Below, one piece after another: positions 27,624 through 34,017 of a stretch of DNA of 64,000 nt. Position 1 is the stretch's first letter. Each line of letters begins with the position of its first letter. The DNA comes from an uncultured Anaeroplasmataceae bacterium (lineage in GTDB: Bacteria; Bacillota_I; Bacilli_A; Acholeplasmatales; Anaeroplasmataceae). Under the pieces are notes generated by a model. That model was not told the DNA's origin and did no database searches. It was given only the letters and a program-made list of their open reading frames with translations. The stretch lies in the NCBI GenBank assembly GCA_934229535.1, contig CAKQDS010000005.1, positions 14,962 to 78,961 of the forward strand, written 5' to 3'. The translations under genes and the position numbers were made by a program.

Positions 27624-29165
27624 ATGAAAAATGAGAAGATTATTGTTTTAGACTTTGGTGGTCAATATAATCAATTAATCGCAAGAAGAGTTAGAGAATT
27701 AAATGTTTATTGTGAGGTCTATCCTTATACACTTTCTCTTGATAAAATAAAGGAATTAAGTCCAAAAGGAATTATTTTTACTGGTGGACCTAATAGTGTT
27801 TATAAGGATGATTCACCTCTTTGTGATAAAAAAATATTTGAGCTAGGTGTTCCTATTTTAGGTATTTGCTATGGTGCTCAATTAATTGCTCATCTTTTAG
27901 GTGGCGAGGTTAAGAAGGCTCCTGTAAGTGAATATGGAAAAACTCTTGTAAGCGTTAAAAAGGATTCAAAAATTTTTAGTGATGTATCTGATGATACTGT
28001 ATGCTGGATGAGTCATACTGATTTTATTTCTAAAATGCCTATTGGCTTTAATAATGTAGCATCTACGCCTGTATGTCCTATTGCTGCTATGGAAAATGAA
28101 AAGAATCATATTTATGCTGTTCAATTCCACCCTGAGGTAATGCATAGCGAGGAAGGTATGAAAATGCTTAAAAACTTCGTTATGGATGTATGTAAATGTA
28201 AGGGCGATTGGCAAATGTATGAATTTGCTAAGGAAACAATTGCTAATTTAAAGAAAAAGATAGGTGATGGTAAGGTTTTATGTGCCCTATCTGGAGGTGT
28301 TGATTCCTCTGTAGCTGCTGTATTGTTATCTAAAGCTGTAGGTAAACAATTAACATGTGTTTTTGTTGATCATGGCTTACTTAGAAAAAATGAAGGCGAT
28401 GAGGTTGAGGCTGTTTTTGGTCCTAATGGTCCTAATGATCTTAATTTCATTAGAGTTGATGCTAGCGAACGCTTTTATGAAAAATTAAAGGGTGTTGTTG
28501 ATCCTGAGCGTAAAAGAAAAATTATTGGTGAGGAATTCATAAGAGTTTTTGAGGATGAAGCTAAAAAAATTGGTGAGGTTGATTATTTAGTTCAAGGAAC
28601 TATTTACCCTGATGTTATTGAATCTGGTCTTGGTAAATCAGCTGTTATTAAATCTCATCATAATGTTGGTGGACTTCCAAGCGTTGTATCATTTAAGGAA
28701 ATTGTTGAACCACTTCGCCTATTATTTAAGGATGAGGTTCGTAAAGTAGGATTAGAGCTTGGCATTCCTGATTATTTAGTATATCGTCAACCATTCCCAG
28801 GTCCAGGTCTTGGAATAAGAATTATTGGTGAGGTAACTAAGGAAAAGGTTAAAATTGTTCAAGAGGCGGATTATATTTACCGTGAGGAAATAGCTAAGGC
28901 TGGTCTTGATAAGACCTTAGGTCAATATTTTGCTGCCCTAACAAATATGCAAAGCGTAGGAGTTATGGGAGATGAAAGAACTTATGATTACGCTATTGCC
29001 TTACGTGCAGTTTTAACATCTGATTTTATGACTGCTGATTGGGCAAGAATTCCTTATGATGTAATCGATATTGTTTCTCGTAGAATTGTAAATGAGGTTC
29101 GTGGGGTAAATCGTGTACTGCTTGATTGTACTTCAAAGCCACCTGCTACAATTGAGTTTGAATAG
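27624..29165 (+). CDS. guaA: GMP synthase (glutamine-hydrolysing)
   Basis: 513 residues. Class I amidotransferase domain with the catalytic Cys in GICYGAQLIAHLLGG and His-Glu in FHPEVMHS. The ATP pyrophosphatase loop LSGGVDSSVAAVLL lies near residue 220, followed by a dimerisation domain ending KPPATIEFE, the usual C-terminus. It aminates XMP to GMP. It is the last gene of the purine operon and a terminator follows. Confidence 0.98.
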   Translation: MKNEKIIVLDFGGQYNQLIARRVRELNVYCEVYPYTLSLDKIKELSPKGIIFTGGPNSVYKDDSPLCDKKIFELGVPILGICYGAQLIAHLLGGEVKKAPVSEYGKTLVSVKKDSKIFSDVSDDTVCWMSHTDFISKMPIGFNNVASTPVCPIAAMENEKNHIYAVQFHPEVMHSEEGMKMLKNFVMDVCKCKGDWQMYEFAKETIANLKKKIGDGKVLCALSGGVDSSVAAVLLSKAVGKQLTCVFVDHGLLRKNEGDEVEAVFGPNGPNDLNFIRVDASERFYEKLKGVVDPERKRKIIGEEFIRVFEDEAKKIGEVDYLVQGTIYPDVIESGLGKSAVIKSHHNVGGLPSVVSFKEIVEPLRLLFKDEVRKVGLELGIPDYLVYRQPFPGPGLGIRIIGEVTKEKVKIVQEADYIYREEIAKAGLDKTLGQYFAALTNMQSVGVMGDERTYDYAIALRAVLTSDFMTADWARIPYDVIDIVSRRIVNEVRGVNRVLLDCTSKPPATIEFE

Positions 29166-29232
29166 TTATTTATGATATGCTTAAAGATTTAAGTACGTAT
29201 GTAGATATAACTAAAATTGATAAGCTATAAGT

Positions 29233-29265
29233 AAATAGGATTTCAGCTTGAAGTCCTATTTTTTT
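29233..29265 (+). terminator. Terminator of the purine operon
   Basis: AAATAGGA (29233-29240) pairs with TCCTATTT (29254-29261), extended inside by TTCA/TGAA, followed by a T run to 29265. Confidence 0.85.
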
Positions 29266-29302
29266 ATTTATTAGGAAATTATAAATAGTAGTTATGCATA
29301 AA

Positions 29303-29331
29303 TTGATAATTAAAGATGGTTAGTATTATAA
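29303..29331 (+). promoter_or_regulatory. Candidate promoter of the Phd-type antitoxin gene
   Basis: TTGATA (29303-29308), 17 bases, TTATAA (29326-29331). A second -10-like TATAAT lies at 29356-29361 close to the start. Confidence 0.4.
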
Positions 29332-29383
29332 ATGGCATCTTATAATAAATTAGGTTATAATAGATTTGAAAGGAGTGAGTGTT

Positions 29384-29638
29384 ATGCCAAATATAAAACC
29401 AGTGTCTGATTTAAGGAACTATACAAAGGTATTGAGAAACATTAAAGTTGGAGAGCCTGTATTCTTGACAAAAAATGGTAGGAGTAGGTATGCCATTGTC
29501 GATATAGATGAATATGAAAAAACAAAGGCTATGATCAAACTAATGAGTGAACTTTTCAAAGGTGAACAATACGGAAAGGAAAAAGGATGGACGGATATTG
29601 TTGATGTTGAGAAAATGTTAGGTATTTTCAATGACTAA
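29384..29638 (+). CDS. Phd/YefM-type antitoxin without a toxin neighbour
   Basis: 84 residues from ATG 29384. The ribosome-binding site AGGAGTGAG lies before it, so the in-frame TTG at 29366 is not the start. The N-terminus MPNIKPVSDLRNYTKVLRNI and VFLTKNGRSRYAIVDIDEYE match the Phd/YefM fold, which binds DNA and neutralises a RelE/ParE/Doc toxin through a C-terminal helix. The next reading frame of any size starts 325 bases later and is not a toxin, and a terminator follows at 29723. It is therefore an orphan antitoxin, or one whose toxin was lost. Confidence 0.85.
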   Translation: MPNIKPVSDLRNYTKVLRNIKVGEPVFLTKNGRSRYAIVDIDEYEKTKAMIKLMSELFKGEQYGKEKGWTDIVDVEKMLGIFND

Positions 29639-29722
29639 TATATAATTTTTACAAAACGTAATTACAATTTTTATACATATGTCAACGCAACGTTCTACTA
29701 AATTAAAAATCGCACAACAAAT

Positions 29723-29748
29723 AGTCATCTAAAATGATGGCTTTTTTT
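29723..29748 (+). terminator. Terminator after the antitoxin gene
   Basis: AGTCATC (29723-29729) pairs with GATGGCT (29736-29742) with one G-U pair, then seven T. The 29639-29722 stretch before it holds nothing I can name. Confidence 0.7.
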
Positions 29749-29759
29749 AATAGATATTA

Positions 29760-29849
29760 TTATAAATTATCAATAGCATATTGAGCTTCCTCAGCAGTGA
29801 AAAAATCAAGATAAGAATTTAGTTGTTCATATATTCTAGCTTTCGATTT
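29760..29849 (-). pseudogene. Fragment of an Ltp-type (host cell surface lipoprotein) repeat
   Basis: On the minus strand, 29 codons read KSKARIYEQLNS, then YLDFFTAEEAQYAIDNL and a stop. This closely resembles the Ltp lipoprotein repeat (YxQLtSeyGegFtkeeAqYAidhL). A stop lies directly upstream in frame and there is no start codon, so it is a remnant. It is the only minus-strand coding signal I could support in the window. Confidence 0.5.
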
Positions 29850-29882
29850 TTAAGTAAAATTAGTACTTTGAAGTAAGCTATT

Positions 29883-29943
29883 AAGTTACTTCAATATTTT
29901 ATTGAAGTAGTATTGAAGTTGACATTGAAGTAGTATTGAAGTA
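29883..29943 (+). repeat. Left 61-bp iteron block (TTGAAGT repeats)
   Basis: Contains repeated TTGAAGT units and the inverse ACTTCAA. It matches 31416-31476 at 57 of 61 positions without gaps; the two copies bracket the AlbA_2 gene. A further TTGAAGTAA at 29868 forms an inverted repeat with TTACTTCAA at 29886. The units overlap the gene's promoter, so an operator role is likely. Confidence 0.8.
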
Positions 29944-29947
29944 TAAT
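29919..29947 (+). promoter_or_regulatory. Consensus promoter of the AlbA_2 gene
   Basis: TTGACA (29919-29924), exactly 17 bases, TATAAT (29942-29947). The spacer consists of TTGAAGTAGTATTGAAGT iterons, so a protein bound there would block RNA polymerase. Confidence 0.85.
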
Positions 29948-29963
29948 GAATATAGGTGATAAT

Positions 29964-31403
29964 ATGAAGCTTAATGATATATATGAAGATTTTGGCGTTG
30001 AAGATAACGTTTATGAATGTAAAGCTAGACTTGATAGAAATAATATATTAGGATGGTTGAAAACTATTGATGGTTTTGCTAATACAAAGGGCGGAGATTT
30101 ATTTTTAGGTGTTGAAGATGAAACTAATAAATTAATTGGTTTTGATGCTGAAGAAATAAATAAAGAAAAGCATTATTTATATAATACTATTCAAGAGCAT
30201 TTTGAAACTATGCCAAATATTGAAAGTAAGCTTTTGACTTATGTCATAAATGAAAAGAAGCGTTATATAATTCAAATCAAAGTTTATGAATCACTAGTTA
30301 AACCAGTTATTTTGAAGTATCAAGGTATGCCTATGATTTTTATGCGAAGAGATGGATATACTCAGCCTGCTACTACTGAAGAAATTATTTTAATGTCAAA
30401 AAATTCTAAAAGCATAAAATATGATACTGATTATACAAATGTTAAATTTAAGTCATCTGATTTTAGTATGCTCTTTTCATTTTATAAAGAAAATACTGGA
30501 ATTGAATTAAAGGAAAAGGAACTAGCAGCTATTGGATTTTATAATGAAAACGTTATGCTATCTAGGGGAGCAATGTTATTTAAAGATGACTATGTTGGTG
30601 ATAATACAAATATTGTTTGCTCATTGTATAAAGGCTTTACCAGAGGTGATGATCAGATAATTGCAAGTAATAGCTTTAATGGTAATTTAATAAGCTCCTA
30701 TAAATATATTTGGGAATTTGTTAATTTAAGAATGAATCATAGTTTGATTAAGAAAGAAACAACAAGACTTGATTTAGATGCATTTCCTAAAAGAAGTTTA
30801 TTCGAAGCAATTATTAATTCGCTTGCACATCGTGATTATTTTATTACAGGAAGTGCTATTTATGTTGATTTATTTAAAAATAGATTGGTGATTTCATCTC
30901 CTGGTGGTTTTTATGGTAGTGGCGAGTTAAAAAGAACATATAAATTAGATTCATTTATATCTAGAAGAAGGAATGAATTAATTTGCAATGTATTTATTTT
31001 ATGTAAAGCAATGGAGGCAAAGGGAACAGGATTTGAAAAAATAATGTCTGATTATTCAGGTGAAGATATTGGGCATCAGCCTTTTATATTTGCTAAAAAT
31101 AATCAATTTTCTATAGTCCTTCCTGATTTGACATATTCAATGGGTGTATCCTTAAATGAGGATTCTATTAGATATAATGTTAATAACCAGTCATCGTCAA
31201 AACATGATTTAGCTATTTTAGCTTTTTGTTATAATCAAAATAAAACTGTTAAGGAAATAGTAGATAATATTAAAGTGTCAGATTCTACATTCTTCAGAAA
31301 AAATATATTAGGAAATTTAGTTAAACAGGGATTTTTAATAGAAGAAAGTAATGGTAAGAAAAAAACATATATTACTAATCATAATTTAGTAGAAAGATAT
31401 TAA
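29964..31403 (+). CDS. AlbA_2 domain protein with HATPase_c_4 and C-terminal winged helix
   Basis: 479 residues from ATG 29964, behind AGGTGAT. The earlier in-frame ATG at 29946 lies inside the -10 box and cannot be used from this promoter. The N-terminal AlbA_2 (Schlafen-like) domain has ANTKGGDLFLGVEDE. The middle has the GHKL-like ATPase signature AHRDYF, ISSPGGFYGS and GTGFEKIM. Residues about 410-475 look like a winged helix (IVDNIKVSDSTFFRKNILGNLVKQ split over two helices). Members are usually annotated as transcriptional regulators of unknown target. The flanking iterons suggest autoregulation and perhaps a transferable unit. Confidence 0.8.
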   Translation: MKLNDIYEDFGVEDNVYECKARLDRNNILGWLKTIDGFANTKGGDLFLGVEDETNKLIGFDAEEINKEKHYLYNTIQEHFETMPNIESKLLTYVINEKKRYIIQIKVYESLVKPVILKYQGMPMIFMRRDGYTQPATTEEIILMSKNSKSIKYDTDYTNVKFKSSDFSMLFSFYKENTGIELKEKELAAIGFYNENVMLSRGAMLFKDDYVGDNTNIVCSLYKGFTRGDDQIIASNSFNGNLISSYKYIWEFVNLRMNHSLIKKETTRLDLDAFPKRSLFEAIINSLAHRDYFITGSAIYVDLFKNRLVISSPGGFYGSGELKRTYKLDSFISRRRNELICNVFILCKAMEAKGTGFEKIMSDYSGEDIGHQPFIFAKNNQFSIVLPDLTYSMGVSLNEDSIRYNVNNQSSSKHDLAILAFCYNQNKTVKEIVDNIKVSDSTFFRKNILGNLVKQGFLIEESNGKKKTYITNHNLVERY

Positions 31404-31415
31404 GCCTTTTCTTTG

Positions 31416-31476
31416 AAGTTACTTCAATATTTCATTGAAGTGGTATTGAAGTTGGCTTTGAAGTAGTATTGAAGTA
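31416..31476 (+). repeat. Right 61-bp iteron block
   Basis: Ungapped copy of 29883-29943 with four differences. Here the -35 reads TTGGCT and the -10 is lost (TAATTA), so the right copy keeps the TTGAAGT iterons but not the promoter. Confidence 0.8.
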
Positions 31477-31496
31477 ATTAATATCTTTAAATAAAA

Positions 31497-31525
31497 TTGG
31501 AAATATTGTATAATATAGGTATACT
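31497..31525 (+). promoter_or_regulatory. Candidate promoter of rubrerythrin
   Basis: TTGGAA (31497-31502), 17 bases, TATACT (31520-31525). An alternative is TTTAAA (31486) with TATAAT (31509-31514), also at 17 bases. Confidence 0.5.
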
Positions 31526-31545
31526 AAACGATTGGAGATAAAATA

Positions 31546-32079
31546 ATGAAATATAGTGGAACAAAGACTGAACAAAATCTTCGTGCTGCCTTTGCTGGAG
31601 AATCAGAGGCAAGAAATAAGTATACTTATTTTGCATCTGTTGCTAAAAAGGAAGGCTATGAACAAATTGCAAATATTTTCTTAAAGACTGCTGAAAATGA
31701 GCGTGAGCATGCTAAGCTTTGGTTTAAGGAACTTGAAGGTATTGGAAATACTATGGATAACCTAAAGGCTGCAGCTTTGGGTGAAAATTATGAGTGGACT
31801 GATATGTATGAAACATTCGCTCGTGAGGCTGAAGAGGAAGGCTTTACTGCTCTAGCTAAAAAATTTAGACTTGTTGGGGCAATTGAGCGTGAGCATGAAA
31901 AACGCTATAGAGCTTTACTTAATAATATAGAGACATCTAGTGTTTTTGAGCGTAGTGAGGTTAAAATTTGGGAATGTCGTAATTGTGGTCACATTGTAAT
32001 TGGAACAAAGGCTCCAGAGGTATGTCCTGTATGTGCACATCCTCAGTCATATTTTGAAATTAAAGAAGAAAATTATTAA
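31546..32079 (+). CDS. rbr: Rubrerythrin
   Basis: 177 residues. The N-terminal four-helix diiron domain carries AFAGESEARNKYTYF and ENEREHAKLWFKEL in the first half and FAREAEEEGF and IEREHEKRY in the second. The C-terminal rubredoxin domain has CRNCGH and CPVCAHP. It acts as a cytoplasmic peroxidase in anaerobes, taking electrons from rubredoxin-type donors. TTGGAG precedes the ATG. It complements the GrcA/flavodiiron pair at 4 kb but has its own promoter and terminator. Confidence 0.96.
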   Translation: MKYSGTKTEQNLRAAFAGESEARNKYTYFASVAKKEGYEQIANIFLKTAENEREHAKLWFKELEGIGNTMDNLKAAALGENYEWTDMYETFAREAEEEGFTALAKKFRLVGAIEREHEKRYRALLNNIETSSVFERSEVKIWECRNCGHIVIGTKAPEVCPVCAHPQSYFEIKEENY

Positions 32080-32087
32080 GATTGATT

Positions 32088-32120
32088 AGGAAGTATCAAG
32101 GTTGATATTTCCTTTTTTTT
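32088..32120 (+). terminator. Terminator after rubrerythrin
   Basis: AGGAAGTATCAA (32088-32099) pairs with TTGATATTTCCT (32102-32113) with minor mismatch, followed by T to 32120. A second hairpin ACTCGG/CCGAGT at 32142-32159 has no T run; its role is unknown. Confidence 0.8.
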
Positions 32121-32177
32121 ATTTTTTAAAAAACAAAATTAACTCGGATAAAACCGAGTCGGAATGAAGTAAGTTAA

Positions 32178-32286
32178 ATGAAATTTATTGGAAGAGCTTA
32201 TGAATTAAAAGGCCAAATGCTGATTAAATTAAATGGAAATGCTAGTTTTAGGTCGAAAATAAATGTGAATTTTAAAAGTTTTTACT
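32178..32286 (+). pseudogene. N-terminal remnant of an AAA ATPase gene (MKFIGR type)
   Basis: ATG 32178 begins MKFIGRAYELKG, like the start of the MKFIGRxxEL family of AAA ATPases with a DUF234-like C-terminus. After about 12 codons the similarity stops and the frame ends at TGA 32284-32286. No ribosome-binding site is evident. Inferred decayed gene start. Confidence 0.4.
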
Positions 32287-32357
32287 GACTTTTTCAAAAA
32301 ACTATTATAAATTTACAAGTTTTTATAGTGTAATATAGTTACTAGGAGGTATTTGTT

Positions 32358-32686
32358 ATGATTCAAAGACCAGAATATATCAATCGTTTATTAAAGTTTA
32401 AAGATGCTAACATTATAAAAATTCTTGTAGGTGTTAGACGTTGCGGCAAATCTACTGTGTTAGATATGTATAAGGATGTTCTTATAAATGAGTATAATAT
32501 ATCAAAAGAAAATATAGTTAAAAAAAGATATAAAACTATGGAATTTTTTGATGATTATGATGCAAATGATATGTATAAAGATATTAAAGAAGTACAAATG
32601 GCGAGTATGATGTTGTAACATATGATTCTAATGGATATGTTTTTATATCTAAAGTATGTTTTTTGGTGAAAGAAGAGATAATGTGA
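32358..32686 (+). pseudogene. Chimeric remnant of AAA ATPase genes
   Basis: Behind AGGAGG, ATG 32358 starts MIQRPEYINRLLKFKDANI and ILVGVRRCGKSTVLDMYKD, the N-terminus and Walker A of a DUF4143-type ATPase. The frame stops at 32616-32618 after 86 codons. In another frame, 32602-32686 encodes TNGEYDVVTYDSNGYVFIS, which resembles the C-terminal nuclease-like end of the other (MKFIGR) ATPase type. About 70 bases upstream is a start fragment of that type. The region looks like fused debris of two ATPase genes. 32687-32839 holds no further feature I can name. Confidence 0.55.
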
Positions 32687-32839
32687 CATTTATAGATTTA
32701 AATGATGTTAGTAATTTATTAAATAACATCAAAACAAAAACTAATGATTTTACTTTACCTTCTGATTCTTACCAGGCCTATGAAAAGAGTATTTAAGGTA
32801 TTTAAAATCATTGAAAATGAATTAAAATAAGGATAGTAG

Positions 32840-32866
32840 AGCCACAAAATAATGTGGCTTTTTTTT
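32840..32866 (+). terminator. Intrinsic terminator upstream of the integrase gene
   Basis: AGCCACA (32840-32846), loop AAATAA, TGTGGCT (32853-32859), then T to 32866. It ends 23 bases before the integrase ATG. Confidence 0.8.
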
Positions 32867-32889
32867 ACTAAAAAAGAAAGGATAAGAAA

Positions 32890-33822
32890 ATGAAATATAA
32901 AGAATGGATTGAAATTTGGCTTTATAATTATATAAAGCCTACTAATAAAACTAGGACATTTGAAAATTATAAACAGATGTTAGATAATCATATAATTACT
33001 AAAATTGGTGATTTGGATATTCGGAAAATTACACCATTATTATTACAAAATTTCTTAACTGAATTATTAAAAATCGGTAATAAGCTAAATGGAAGAGGAT
33101 TATCAACAAGCACAGTTAATCTTATTATTACGATTGTTCAGAATTCTCTTAAAACAGCGTTTAGGATTGGTATTATAAATGAATATACGGCTGATAGAAT
33201 AAAGCGACCTAAATTAAAGGAATCTGAAGTTAGCTGCTTCAATTTAATAGAACAAAGAAAAATTGAACAAGCTATTTTATCTGATAAGCGTGATAAAATG
33301 TTTGGAATTTTATTATGTTTATATATGGGATTAAGAATTGGGGAATTACTTGCACTAACATGGGATGATATTAATTTTATATCAGGATTTATAAGTGTAA
33401 ATAAAACCTGCTATGATGGTAAAAACAATTGTCGATTAATTTTTGAGCCTAAAACTAAATCATCAAAAAGAACGATTCCTATTCCTAAGCAATTAATTCC
33501 TATTTTAAAATTGAAAAAACAAAAAAGCAAAAGTAAATATGTTATTGAAGAAAATGGAAAAATTGTAACAATAAGATCATATCAGCGTAGCTTTGCATTA
33601 TTGTTAAAAAAATTGAATATTGAGCATAGAGGCTTTCATTCCTTAAGACATACCTTTGCAACAAGAGCATTAGAAAGTGGGATGGACGTTAAAACATTAT
33701 CTGAAATACTTGGACATAAAAATGCTACTATTACTTTAAATAGATATGCTCATTCACTTATGGAGCATAAACAAGATATGATGAATAAACTTGGAAAAAT
33801 GTTAAATAAAAATGTCGCCTAA
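32890..33822 (+). CDS. int: Tyrosine recombinase/phage-type integrase
   Basis: 310 residues. N-terminal SAM-like core-binding domain (residues 1-105), then the catalytic domain with R149 (MGLRIGE), K190, H250-x-x-R253 (HSLRHTFATRA), H276 (LGHKN) and the nucleophile Y286 (LNRYAH). The full catalytic set is present. The size fits ICE or phage integrases, though it is short because it lacks an arm-binding N-terminal domain. AAAGGA precedes the ATG. No excisionase, phage structural or conjugation genes are nearby, so it is a lone recombinase or the remnant of an element. A 28-bp imperfect direct repeat starts inside its last codons. Confidence 0.9.
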   Translation: MKYKEWIEIWLYNYIKPTNKTRTFENYKQMLDNHIITKIGDLDIRKITPLLLQNFLTELLKIGNKLNGRGLSTSTVNLIITIVQNSLKTAFRIGIINEYTADRIKRPKLKESEVSCFNLIEQRKIEQAILSDKRDKMFGILLCLYMGLRIGELLALTWDDINFISGFISVNKTCYDGKNNCRLIFEPKTKSSKRTIPIPKQLIPILKLKKQKSKSKYVIEENGKIVTIRSYQRSFALLLKKLNIEHRGFHSLRHTFATRALESGMDVKTLSEILGHKNATITLNRYAHSLMEHKQDMMNKLGKMLNKNVA

Positions 33823-33840
33823 TACCATATTATATGAACA
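33813..33840 (+). repeat. Direct repeat copy 1 at the integrase stop (candidate recombination site)
   Basis: Begins TGTCGCCTAATACCATATTA and ends GAACA. It matches 33959-33986 at 22 of 28 positions; the difference at the centre is CCA against TGG, between identical CTAATA and TATTA arms. The palindromic arms around a short centre resemble a tyrosine recombinase core site. Confidence 0.55.
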
Positions 33841-33916
33841 AAATATTTAAAAAAACTCGAGAAATCTTTATTATAAGCTTATTAATGATTTATTCCTATT
33901 TGAAATTTTGTAAATA

Positions 33917-33945
33917 TTGACATTTATTCACGTTTTAATTATAAT
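33917..33945 (+). promoter_or_regulatory. Consensus promoter of the lipoprotein cluster
   Basis: TTGACA (33917-33922), 17 bases, TATAAT (33940-33945). The transcript would begin near 33952, just before repeat copy 2. Confidence 0.85.
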
Positions 33946-33958
33946 TATAATATATAGG

Positions 33959-33986
33959 TGTCGTCTAATATGGTATTAGAAGAACA
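33959..33986 (+). repeat. Direct repeat copy 2 in the leader of the lipoprotein gene
   Basis: Begins TGTCGTCTAATATGGTATTA and ends GAACA. It contains the perfect palindrome CTAATA-TGG-TATTAG (33965-33979), whose inner 14 bases are the reverse complement of 33819-33832 in copy 1. It lies in the 5' leader of the gene at 34018. Confidence 0.55.
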
Positions 33987-34017
33987 TATTAAACTATTGT
34001 ATGAGGAGGCTTAGTAT

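Noticed and set aside
14000..29000. Several short reading frames on the minus strand or in other frames within pur, gua and folD genes
   Set aside because: They overlap strongly conserved coding sequence, lack ribosome-binding sites and resemble no family.
29366..29383. TTG 29366 as antitoxin start
   Set aside because: The first codons contain the ribosome-binding site AGGAGTGAG of ATG 29384.
32890..33822. Prophage or integrative conjugative element
   Set aside because: Only the integrase is present; no excisionase, capsid, relaxase or conjugation genes are found around it.
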